A stretch of DNA of 64,000 bases from positions 12,433 to 76,432 of the forward strand of contig NZ_DASVMI010000146.1 of the NCBI RefSeq assembly GCF_036384435.1, given 5' to 3'. Positions 1 through 7,766 of this stretch are shown piece by piece. The position numbers and the translations under genes are program-made. Each line of letters opens with the position of its first letter. Within the stretch, counting starts at the first letter, position 1. The notes beneath the pieces were generated by a model, which worked only from the letters and a program-made list of their open reading frames with translations, did not search any database and was not told the DNA's origin. The DNA is from GSA-30 sp036384435. GTDB lineage: Bacteria; Pseudomonadota; Gammaproteobacteria; Xanthomonadales; Rhodanobacteraceae.

Positions 1-17
1 TCGGGCGTGCCTTCCCA

Positions 18-365
18 TTATTGCGGCCGCAGGCAATTCACGGTCTGGGCCGTATCGTCGCCGCGCGCGCAGACCTGGATGGTCGCAGGCAGATCCCGAA
101 CATCTTGTTCGGTCCCGGCGACTACGGCGAGCATGCGCAACGGTTGCTCCTGGCAGTGCCCCAGCGCACAGTCGAAGATAGCGTAATGGCAACTGCCGCT
201 GATGCTATCAAGGCAGGCGAAGGTGGTCGTGCCTGCCCGAATGTGCACCTTGCTGTAGATCTGATCCACGCCGTTGACTGATGAGCGCGTCATGATGCTT
301 CGGTCTTCGCCGCTGCAGCCGGCGAGCGCGGTGAGGAAATAGACGATGGCCATGATCTTGATCAT
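18..365 (-). CDS. Small cysteine-rich lipoprotein, unknown function
   Basis: A 115-residue protein with a short hydrophobic N-terminus ending in a lipobox (L-A-G-C, acceptor Cys17), so it is predicted to be exported and lipid-anchored. The mature part holds six further cysteines (51, 59, 66, 71, 99, 111), which suggests up to three disulfides in the periplasm. A GGAA Shine-Dalgarno lies 6 nt before the ATG. It starts only 10 bp after the stop of the LytTR regulator gene on the same strand, so it is probably the last gene of that operon. I do not recognise the family. The lipoprotein call is firm; the function is unknown. Confidence 0.7.
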   Translation of the reverse strand: MIKIMAIVYFLTALAGCSGEDRSIMTRSSVNGVDQIYSKVHIRAGTTTFACLDSISGSCHYAIFDCALGHCQEQPLRMLAVVAGTEQDVRDLPATIQVCARGDDTAQTVNCLRPQ

Positions 366-375
366 GTGAAGTTCC

Positions 376-1143
376 TTACATATTTCGAAAGATCGTCATG
401 AATGGTTGGCTGACGGTGAGTGTTTCCGTGCGTGTCTTCAAGCGTAGGATGCCCTTGCCGCCATCGTCTCGAATCACCGCTGCGATGGCTCTTACATTGA
501 CGATGGTCGATCTGTGGATCTGCTTGAAGACCTGGTTGTCCAGCATGCCGAGCAATTCCCGGATGGGGGTGCGTAGCAGCGCCTCGCCGTCGGCCGTCAT
601 GGCAACGGTGTACTTGTTGTCCGCGCGGAAGTAGGCGATATCGTCGACCATGATCAAACGCGTTTCACGGCCGACACTGGCGGTAACCCAGGTTAACGCG
701 GGTGTTTTGCGTTGATGGCTGGTGTTTCCAAGCTGGCGCAACAGTTCATGCAACTGCGCGGGACTGACCGAGCCTGAGCCCATACGGGACTGGATACGCT
801 GCATGGTGGCGGCAAGGCGTTCGGTTGTGATGGGTTTGAGCAGATAGTCCACCGCGCCGCGATCGAAGGCATCGATGGCATATTGATCGTATGCCGTGGT
901 GAACACGATCTGTGGTGGCGCGGGAAGCTCCATGGCCGACGTGGCCACTTCCAGGCCGGTGAGGCCGGGCATGCGAATATCGAGAAAGGCAACGTCAGGG
1001 CGATGCTCGGCAATCGCTTCAAGCGCGCTTGCACCGTCTTCGCATTCCGCCACGAGTTGCAACGAGGGCCAGGTATCGCGCAACAGTTGCGACAAAGCGG
1101 CGCGCAACAGGTGTTCGTCTTCGGCAATGATCGCTTTAAGCAT
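376..1143 (-). CDS. LytTR-family response regulator
   Basis: A 255-residue two-component response regulator. Residues 1-120 are a receiver domain with acidic residues Glu8/Asp9 and phospho-acceptor Asp55 (in FLDIRMPG). Residues about 150-253 form a LytTR DNA-binding domain (...FKQIHRSTIVN...). An open frame extends further upstream, but the ATG at 1143 starts exactly at the receiver fold (MLKAIIAEDE). This start overlaps the kinase stop codon by 8 bp (ATGCTTAA), which is typical of translational coupling. Its partner is the LytS-type kinase immediately upstream. The target genes are not evident; the adjacent Cys-rich lipoprotein is a candidate. Confidence 0.92.
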   Translation of the reverse strand: MLKAIIAEDEHLLRAALSQLLRDTWPSLQLVAECEDGASALEAIAEHRPDVAFLDIRMPGLTGLEVATSAMELPAPPQIVFTTAYDQYAIDAFDRGAVDYLLKPITTERLAATMQRIQSRMGSGSVSPAQLHELLRQLGNTSHQRKTPALTWVTASVGRETRLIMVDDIAYFRADNKYTVAMTADGEALLRTPIRELLGMLDNQVFKQIHRSTIVNVRAIAAVIRDDGGKGILRLKTRTETLTVSQPFMTIFRNM

Positions 1144-2377
1144 GGAGATGGACCGTCCGGATAGCCGGTAAGGTGATCGTGGCAGCCACGCCGGCTGGCA
1201 TGTTGGCAACGACTGCAAGCGCGGCCTTGCCGTCATAGGCCAGGCGTAGCCGTTCACGCAGGTTTTTGAGGCCAACGCCTGTGCCGCCGCTCGTAGCGCC
1301 AAAGCCTTGCCCATCGTCGGCGACAGTGATGGACACCGCTTCGCCATCGCGGCGGGCATAGATCCATACCGTGCCACCGCCGGTCTTGGGCTCAAGACCA
1401 TGCTTGATCGCGTTTTCCACCAGCGTCTGCAACATCATCGGCAGCAAGGGCGTGGCATGCAGGCTCTCTGGTACATCGACCTGCACGGCGAGCCGGGCAC
1501 CCATGCGGATCTTGAGAATTTCAAGGTAAGAGCGGATGCGTTCCAATTCTTCGCCCAGCGTCGATTCGGAGGGGCCGGTGCGAGGAAGCGACAGGCGCAG
1601 GTATTGGATCAGGTGACCGAGCATGTCATCCGCGCGAGTGGGCTCATGACGGGTGAGGTATTGCGCGCTGGCCAGGGTGTTGTAGAGAAAGTGCGGCTCT
1701 ACCTGGGCATTGAGCAGGTTGAGCCGGGCGATGGCCAGTTCCTTTTCCACTGAGGTCTGCTCGACTTCCTTGCGTTCGCGCAGGCGTCGTTCTGCGATCC
1801 GTCGGCTGATGGCGCGAGTGATCGCCTCGGCATTTTCCAGGTTGGTGGCATCGTCGACACGGAACCAGTCGCTCCATGCCCCGCTCTCCGGCTCACAGAT
1901 CAGCGTGACGCTGCCCGTGCCATCACCGGGTGTCACCGTCGCCAGGATCTGGTTGCGTACGGCATGGAAATAGGAGAACGGAAACATGCGCCATCGATTG
2001 TAGAGCGGTGGGCGTTTGACCTTGGCGCGAATTTGCAGGCTGTCACGCGCACTTTCAATTTCCTCGGTTCGAGGCAATTCGCGGATCGCGGCATCCAGCA
2101 GGTCAAATGCCTCGGTGGCATCGAGCGGAATCTCGATCTGTCGACGCTGGCGATTGCCGGTGACACCTGCATCCAGGTGTCCAGTAATCAACCTCACGCG
2201 CCGTACGTGCGACATCGCGCTGCCGGTGACATAGATGGCCGTGATCACCCATATCCAGAAAAACACGAGGGGTGCATCGTTGTTGGCATGGATATTGGCT
2301 AGCAGTAGAACGGTCATCGCCAGATAGGCGGCGCTCCAGGCCAGCAGGATGCGGCAGATGAAGAAAAAGCTTTTCAC
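1136..2377 (-). CDS. LytS/AlgZ-type sensor histidine kinase
   Basis: A 413-residue membrane kinase. Two transmembrane helices (about 5-29 and 37-55) are followed by a cytosolic region of unknown fold (60-190), a helix, and a His_kinase-type core with phospho-acceptor His229 in PHFLYN. The C-terminal ATPase domain has N-box ENAIKHG (321-327) and G-boxes DDGQGF (354-359) and GTGVGL (365-370). I chose the GTG at 2377 because GGGGAG lies 6 nt before it and it begins directly at the first membrane helix. The upstream in-frame extension is arginine-rich and lacks such a signal. It forms an operon with the LytTR regulator. Confidence 0.88.
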   Translation of the reverse strand: MKSFFFICRILLAWSAAYLAMTVLLLANIHANNDAPLVFFWIWVITAIYVTGSAMSHVRRVRLITGHLDAGVTGNRQRRQIEIPLDATEAFDLLDAAIRELPRTEEIESARDSLQIRAKVKRPPLYNRWRMFPFSYFHAVRNQILATVTPGDGTGSVTLICEPESGAWSDWFRVDDATNLENAEAITRAISRRIAERRLRERKEVEQTSVEKELAIARLNLLNAQVEPHFLYNTLASAQYLTRHEPTRADDMLGHLIQYLRLSLPRTGPSESTLGEELERIRSYLEILKIRMGARLAVQVDVPESLHATPLLPMMLQTLVENAIKHGLEPKTGGGTVWIYARRDGEAVSITVADDGQGFGATSGGTGVGLKNLRERLRLAYDGKAALAVVANMPAGVAATITLPAIRTVHLHA

Positions 2378-2498
2378 GTTGACTCCCCGACTTGCGATGA
2401 GGCAAGCATAGCCTTGCGCCGAGGGCGATGAAGCGCCCAGGTGACGAGTCTGCCCTGGAGGCGACGAAAGGCGCTTTCCGGCGCGTGAAGCCCTTTGG

Positions 2499-3636
2499 CT
2501 ATGGAACCTGTTCCCCTGGCGCGGCATTGCCGGCGTTCACGGCGAAGGGGCGGGCATCATCCACCAGGTGCATGAGAAAGCGGCCCGGCTGCTCCTGCAT
2601 CGGCATGTGAGCCGAGTCCTCGAACCAGACCAGGCGCTTATAGGGCGCATCAAGCGTGGCGAACCAGCGGGCCACCAGTTCGTGCGACACGGCGTAATCA
2701 TGGCGGCCGGCGAAGAACAGTACGGGGCAGGCAAAGTGCGTGGTCGAGGTGAAGTCGAGTGCGGCCAGTGGCTTCATCAAGTGCTGGAAAGCCAGAGCGC
2801 TCCCCTTGTCGATGGCATCCAAGTCCTGGTCGGTATAATCAGGCGAGAGTTGCTCGGTATCGGCCTGGTATTGGAACCCATGGCGACCATACGCCAGGCC
2901 GCCGTAATAACTGGACCAGGTGTGTTCGATCCCAAGCTTGGCGATGTCCAGCGAGCCGTCGGATGCAGGATAAGGAGCTATATTCTCCAGTGCCTGGACA
3001 GCCGTGCGATTATGATCTGCCCTGGCCTGCCGAAGTGCGAAACGATAGCCGTCCACTTCGTTCTGCCGTGTGTTGATCATTTGCCCTACGCCGATGTACG
3101 CGTAAAGCCAGTCGGGATGCGACTGAGCCAGGCGCAAGCCCGGTACGCTCCCCGGGAGTGTCCGAGCACGAAGATTTTCCGTTTGTGATAGGTGTTGCGT
3201 AGATATTGAACGACCGCGGTCGTATCGTCGGTGACCTGCTGAATGCTCAGTGTCGGTCCGATGGTTTGTGGATCGTTGGCCAGGTAGGTCTTGCCGCTAC
3301 CGCGCTGATCCCATTGCACGACGGTGAAGTAATCTTCCCATGGCGACTGGAAGGTATACGCCAGTGGCATCTCCGGCGCGGCGGGGCCGCCGTGTATATA
3401 AAGCAGAATGGGATTGCGGTCGTCGTGACCGCGAATCGACAGCCATTGCCCGGTGCCATTGACGGGAATCTTCACCATGGTGTCGATGCCGCGAGGCGAG
3501 ACGATCTTGCGTGTGCCTGCAATGATATCGCGCGCCTGCTGCACGGTAAAAAGTAGTGCCGGTCTATGGTGGCTGCCAGGTTGCCGGTGACCAGCGTGGC
3601 GGTAAACAGGCAGGGCAGGGCTTTGCGATATGGCAT
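2499..3636 (-). pseudogene. Alpha/beta hydrolase (proline iminopeptidase-like), two frameshifts
   Basis: The pieces of one secreted alpha/beta-hydrolase lie in three frames. A signal peptide starts at ATG 3636 (MPYRKALPCLF...). The middle part contains the oxyanion motif LLYIHGGPAAP and WDQRGSGKT, then the nucleophile elbow GHSRG. The C-terminal part begins with RLAQSHPDWL and carries a GRHD acid and an HMPMQEQP histidine. Reading through needs one extra base in the five-A run at 3548-3552 and one extra base in the four-C run at 3150-3153. With both restored the protein reads continuously (Y-F-F-T-V-Q-Q and G-H-S-R-G-S-V). Either this is a recent pseudogene or both are homopolymer base-calling errors. 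Confidence 0.8.
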
Positions 3637-3771
3637 GGAGGCCCCCGTTTGCGGGACGCTGGCAAATCCTTCGGAGGCGGAATGCCATGCAGAAGGTCCG
3701 CAAATTCGTGCGACAAGTCCCTGCGTCGCATGCCCGTTATCATTTGCGCATGGACAGCGGGAGTGTGCACG

Positions 3772-4497
3772 ATGAAAGGTCATAAGGCACTGGGCATGCT
3801 GGCATGGGCACTGGTCGTGCCAGCGATTGTCTGGGCACAGGCGACGCCTTCGACGACGGCAGCGCCTAGCGATTCTGACTTGTCCAGGCAGGTCTGCGTG
3901 ATCGGCGAAGAGAAGTTTGTACCCGCCGATTATTACTACTGCCTGGCGGTTCAAAGTTATGGCCAGCACAAATACCGGTACGCCGAGCGTTACTTCAAGG
4001 AAGCCGCGTCGTGGGCGAGCAAGCCCGCTCAATATGTGTTGGGCATCATGGCGCTCAATGGCGACCAGCAGCCGGCCAATCGCCCGCTGGCGCTGGCTTG
4101 GCTTGCCCTTGCCTCGGAGCGCCCCGATTCCAAATTTGCTGGCGACTACAACAATGTGTTGGCCCATAGTTCGCAGCGAGACAAAGATGCGGCCAATGCG
4201 CTGCTCGTGGACATGCGTCGCACCTACGCCGATGACGTGGCCGCCAGGCGGGCGCAGGAGCGCTACGAACACGGCATGGCCAGCCTCAAGAACGTTGAAA
4301 CGTATTGCATGGCAGGTCTATCGCAGGCCAACAAGGACGAGGCCACCCTGGACGACCCGCTCGAAGGCAACAGTTGCCAGCGTAAGGAGTCGATGGTGGC
4401 ACGCATCGACAAGACGGCCGCCGCCGTTTTTGACGGCTGGACAGGTCACGTCACGGTGGGAGCATTGCAGCAGGTACCTGGCGCGCCCGGCAAATAG
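3772..4497 (+). CDS. Secreted Sel1-like repeat protein
   Basis: A 241-residue protein with a signal peptide (hydrophobic core 8-22, cleavage after WAQA). The next part resembles a Sel1/TPR-like helical repeat (YRYAERYFKEAA ... QYVLGIMALNG ... PLALAWLALA), the usual spacing of Sel1 units. The ATG at 3772 is chosen because it starts the signal peptide; the frame is open further upstream, but that part is not protein-like. A run of Cys residues in the C-terminal third (CMAGL, CQRKE) may form a disulfide. It is divergent from the broken hydrolase gene. Sel1 proteins usually mediate protein contacts; the specific role here is unknown. Confidence 0.7.
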   Translation: MKGHKALGMLAWALVVPAIVWAQATPSTTAAPSDSDLSRQVCVIGEEKFVPADYYYCLAVQSYGQHKYRYAERYFKEAASWASKPAQYVLGIMALNGDQQPANRPLALAWLALASERPDSKFAGDYNNVLAHSSQRDKDAANALLVDMRRTYADDVAARRAQERYEHGMASLKNVETYCMAGLSQANKDEATLDDPLEGNSCQRKESMVARIDKTAAAVFDGWTGHVTVGALQQVPGAPGK

Positions 4498-4529
4498 ACG
4501 TACAAACACGGCTGCATGACACAGCTGGA

Positions 4530-6353
4530 TCAGCCGACCGGTTCCGGGATTGCCGTGGGCGGCGGTTCGGGCATGGGGCCTGGATGGCTTGGACGAACCG
4601 GCTCGGGACGGACGATGGTATCGCCCGATTCCACGCGATTGCGTCCGCTATGTTTGGCGCGATACAGCGCATGGTCTGCATCGACCAGCAAGTTCTGCAA
4701 TGCGTGTCCCACGCGCTCGGAACAGGAAATGCCGAAGCTCGCGGAGATCGACGTACGTGGATTGTCGTCCTCTGCGCGCAACGACAACACGGCTTGGCGC
4801 AGTTGTTCGGCAAGATCAAATGCGTTGGCGGTAGCGCATTCGGAAAGCAGGATGCCAAATTCCTCACCGCCAAGGCGTCCAAAAAGATCGCCCGGTCGCA
4901 GATGTCGGCGGCAGGCGGCGACCGCCGATTGCAATACACGATCGCCTGCGGCATGACCGTAGGTATCGTTGATCTGCTTGAAGTGATCCAGGTCGATGAG
5001 GATCAGGCAGGTGTGACGACGCGCGCGTTCGGCCTGGCGCAATGCGATGGCAGCGGCTTCAACGAAGTGCTGGCGGTTGAAAATGCCGGTCAATCCATCC
5101 AGTTGGGCCAGGCGCTTGAAGCGAAGCTGAGAGCGCTTGATGCGATAAAGAAGCAGCGCGATGGAAGCCAGTACCGTAATCAGCAGGATGATGTACAGGC
5201 GACTGGTCTCCACCGCCTTGACGTCCAGTTGCCGCTCCAGTTGCAGGATCTGATTGCGTTTGCTTAGCGCATCGACTTCGAGTTTGCGGGCCTTCAACTG
5301 CTGGTTGACGATTTGATAAGCCAGCGTGCGGGCCGTGATGTCGTTGAGGTAACCCTTGTCCGCTTCCATGTATTTCTCATGGAAATTCAACGCGGCCTGG
5401 ATATCACCACGCTTGAGCGCGAGTTGGTAGAGCAGGGAGTAAGCAGTGCTTAATTCTTCGGTGTATTCGTTCTTGATGCTGCCGGCGATCGCCGCGTTGG
5501 CGAATTGTTCGGTCTGCGCCACGTCGGCAACGGCAAAATATGCGCGTGCCAGCAGCGTGTTGTAGCGGGCCAGGAGCACCGGATAGTGATAGGCCTGCAC
5601 GTCGGGATAGCGCGACTGCAGCAGGTCGATGGCCTGCTTGGCGTGATCGTGCGCGATCAACGTGGCGGCGATATCCACGCGCAGTGCATCGGCAACCAGT
5701 GGCTCGTGCGAGGCCATGCATGCATCGACGCCCTCCTGGAACGGCGGATCGACCGGCTGTGGCTGTCCGCCGTGGAATTGCGCATGCAACTTGAAGAAGC
5801 GTGCTTTGCAGGTGCTTTCACCGGCCGGGATTTCCTGCAACATCTGATCGGCGTAGTTGACGGCCTGATCGTATTGCCCCGAGCCGATCAGCAATTGCGC
5901 CGCTTCACCCAGGCCCTGGAAACGAGCCACGCGATCCTTCACGTTGGGTAGTTCATCGGCAAGCTGATTGAGATGCCTGAAGGCATCCTCGTAGTGATGC
6001 GATATCCCCAGGATGTTGATCAACGTTGCATTGGCGCGCAGCCGTAACGTGGCATCGCTCGATTGCGTGGCGATTTCGTCAAGCAACGGTGTGGCTTCGC
6101 CGTACTTGCCGCTGAAGGCCACTTGCCAGGCCTCCAGGTAGTGCAGGTATGAGCGCTCCTGCTGCGTCATCTCGTTGATGTGATTGTCGAGATCTTTCAG
6201 CTCCTCGACGAAATCATTATGACGCGATGTCTTGATGCTGTCGGCTTGTTCGAGTTGCTGGGACAGGTCGCCGGGCATGAACACCGATGCTTGCGCTGAG
6301 CCTGTCACCAGGCTCAGCGCAAGGAATGCAGCGCGTAGCAAATGCCTGGGCAT
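4530..6353 (-). CDS. Membrane diguanylate cyclase with periplasmic TPR-like sensor
   Basis: A 607-residue protein. A signal peptide (1-22) is followed by a long helical TPR-like region that should lie in the periplasm, a transmembrane helix at about 386-404, a short linker, and a GGDEF domain with the active-site motif GGEEF (495-499). An allosteric I-site RxxD (RPGD, 486-489) sits five residues before it, so product inhibition is expected. The C-terminus is proline-rich. It should make cyclic di-GMP from two GTP in response to a periplasmic signal. It starts 21 bp after the stop of the predicted borosin precursor on the same strand. Shine-Dalgarno spacing is poor, so translation may be coupled or weak. 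Confidence 0.9.
   Translation of the reverse strand: MPRHLLRAAFLALSLVTGSAQASVFMPGDLSQQLEQADSIKTSRHNDFVEELKDLDNHINEMTQQERSYLHYLEAWQVAFSGKYGEATPLLDEIATQSSDATLRLRANATLINILGISHHYEDAFRHLNQLADELPNVKDRVARFQGLGEAAQLLIGSGQYDQAVNYADQMLQEIPAGESTCKARFFKLHAQFHGGQPQPVDPPFQEGVDACMASHEPLVADALRVDIAATLIAHDHAKQAIDLLQSRYPDVQAYHYPVLLARYNTLLARAYFAVADVAQTEQFANAAIAGSIKNEYTEELSTAYSLLYQLALKRGDIQAALNFHEKYMEADKGYLNDITARTLAYQIVNQQLKARKLEVDALSKRNQILQLERQLDVKAVETSRLYIILLITVLASIALLLYRIKRSQLRFKRLAQLDGLTGIFNRQHFVEAAAIALRQAERARRHTCLILIDLDHFKQINDTYGHAAGDRVLQSAVAACRRHLRPGDLFGRLGGEEFGILLSECATANAFDLAEQLRQAVLSLRAEDDNPRTSISASFGISCSERVGHALQNLLVDADHALYRAKHSGRNRVESGDTIVRPEPVRPSHPGPMPEPPPTAIPEPVG
6291..6322 (-). repeat. Perfect 14-bp inverted repeat inside a coding region
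   Basis: Two 14-bp arms (6291-6304 and 6309-6322) are exact reverse complements separated by only 4 nt (TCAC on the + strand). The structure begins 31 nt after the start codon of the diguanylate cyclase gene and falls in its signal-peptide codons. In the mRNA it would be a very stable hairpin. No U-run follows, so it is not a standard intrinsic terminator. It could attenuate, pause or stabilise the transcript running from the precursor gene into the cyclase. Confidence 0.85.
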
Positions 6354-6374
6354 CCTGCCGGACCGGGCCTGGGC

Positions 6375-6659
6375 TCAGGGAAGCGCTGCAACGAGTCGAT
6401 CGGTCTCCCGGACTTGCTTGGGAGCCTGCTCCTCGTCGTCGCGTTCTTCGTCCTGGTCTTCTTCATCCATCTGGATGTAGAACATCGGACGCAAACCCAT
6501 CAGATCCTTCAACTGGCCGGCATCCCTGGCCAGGATCGCCTCGCACAGCGAGGCTTCCACCTGCGCCTTGGCAAGTTCGTTGGTGATCTGCTCGTGGCTA
6601 GCCTGGCGCAGCATGGCGTTCTGCCCCATCTTCTCCAGAAATTCGATGACGTTGGACAT
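6375..6659 (-). CDS. Predicted split-borosin RiPP precursor peptide
   Basis: A 94-residue protein. Residues about 3-56 are predicted to be a small all-helical domain (starting SNVIEFLEKMGQNAMLRQ) like the borosin-binding domain of split borosin precursors. Then comes a short hydrophobic strand, residues 57-64 (RPMFYIQM), at the position where known split precursors carry their methylated core. Next is a very acidic tail (65-78) and a mixed C-terminus. The ATG at 6659 is preceded by a GGGGGA Shine-Dalgarno. The partner methyltransferase gene lies 165 bp upstream on the same strand. The function is inferred from architecture and neighbour; I cannot run a profile search. Alternative: an unrelated conserved helical protein. 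Confidence 0.72.
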   Translation of the reverse strand: MSNVIEFLEKMGQNAMLRQASHEQITNELAKAQVEASLCEAILARDAGQLKDLMGLRPMFYIQMDEEDQDEERDDEEQAPKQVRETDRLVAALP

Positions 6660-6776
6660 GGTAACTATCCCCCCGATAGTCAATTCGTTGAATCGATTGT
6701 CGTCTGTCTTGCCAGGATAGGGTAGACCTGCCCGCCTTGTGGACATCATAGCCCCATCCCGGCTTATGTATCGACG

Positions 6777-6805
6777 ATTTTAGGGATAATCTTTAACAGC
6801 GTAAA
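6777..6805 (-). promoter_or_regulatory. Candidate sigma70 promoter for the borosin precursor
   Basis: On the minus strand a -35 TTTACG (6800-6805) and a -10 TAAAAT (6777-6782) are separated by exactly 17 nt. The start site would be near 6769, giving a 5' leader of about 110 nt before the precursor ATG. This would let the precursor be made in excess over the upstream methyltransferase, as expected for a substrate. Confidence 0.5.
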
Positions 6806-6824
6806 ACATTGCGCAAATGTACGA

Positions 6825-7619
6825 TTATTGTAACGAGCCGAGGGCGGCTAGACGCGCCCGCATCTGCGGGTCCGGATCGAGTGGGCGAGCCGGCGCGATC
6901 ACCAGGGTGTCTCCCATGCCGGTAGCGGCCTGGGGCAGGTCGGCAAGGCGCAGTCGATCCATGCGCGGCACCTGGATGGGCAACGTCGCGGCCTGGTAAA
7001 GGATGACTTCGTGTTCGGGTCCATAGTGGCGTTCGAGCACCTCTACAAGCAGTTCCAGGTACGCCGGTCCGGTGGCAAAACGAGCTTGCGCACTGTCGCC
7101 GGCCACGCCGACCTGCCATAGCACTAGCCATGCCGAGGTATCGACCTGCCTGCGATAGTTCATGAATTGGCTGGCTTCGTAATGCTGGCAACCTACCTGG
7201 CCCGGATCAATGCCAAGGTCGGCGTACAGGCAGTCTTCGGAGGAGATGCCCGGTTCCATATGGGCCGCGAAGCCCTCCAGGCGAGCCTGCGCGATCGCGC
7301 GATGTGGAGCCCACGCGAATACGCCTGGGTGCCCGTAGAACGCCCCGCAGACCTTCTTGCCCAGACGTACTTCGGCCAACATGGCTTCGACCATGCGCCG
7401 ATAGGTTTCCATCCGGGGTATGCCCTCGCCATAAAACGGTTGCAGGCTGCGCACATCGGGGTTCATTTGCTGCAGCCACATTTCGACCACGGCGTCCGAC
7501 ACGCCGGTGAAGACTACCTGCGCTCCTTCGATGTGACTGCGCGCAAGCGGACTGATGTGTGAGCCCAGGGTAATGCCTACGCCGACGCAGACCAGGCTGC
7601 CGCTGGATGAATTGTCCAA
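6825..7619 (-). CDS. Predicted borosin-type alpha-N-methyltransferase (tetrapyrrole methylase fold)
   Basis: A 264-residue protein of the SAM-dependent tetrapyrrole methylase fold. It has the N-terminal loop VCVGVGITLG (residues 10-19), YGHPGVF (95-101), the stretch MEPGISSEDCLYADLGIDPG, and YEASQFM. The pattern Tyr63-x5-Arg69-x3-Tyr73 matches the catalytic Tyr/Arg/Tyr arrangement of fungal OphMA and bacterial SonM-type enzymes, which N-methylate peptide backbone amides. The TTG at 7619 is preferred: GGAG lies 6 nt before it and the resulting length fits stand-alone family members. An in-frame ATG at 7718 would add 33 Arg-rich residues. It is divergent from the aminopeptidase gene and upstream of the candidate precursor. 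Confidence 0.85.
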   Translation of the reverse strand: MDNSSSGSLVCVGVGITLGSHISPLARSHIEGAQVVFTGVSDAVVEMWLQQMNPDVRSLQPFYGEGIPRMETYRRMVEAMLAEVRLGKKVCGAFYGHPGVFAWAPHRAIAQARLEGFAAHMEPGISSEDCLYADLGIDPGQVGCQHYEASQFMNYRRQVDTSAWLVLWQVGVAGDSAQARFATGPAYLELLVEVLERHYGPEHEVILYQAATLPIQVPRMDRLRLADLPQAATGMGDTLVIAPARPLDPDPQMRARLAALGSLQ

Positions 7620-7766
7620 GTTTTTCTCCGCTGATGATCGCACTCTAAACCTGCTGAAGGTCCGGCGGAAGGCGCGGCCCAGCCAATGGCATATGGCCAG
7701 CCGCGATGAATCGGTCATGCTGGGACGTTTCGTGCCGTTCCGGCCATCTTCACCTCGAGGGTCATC

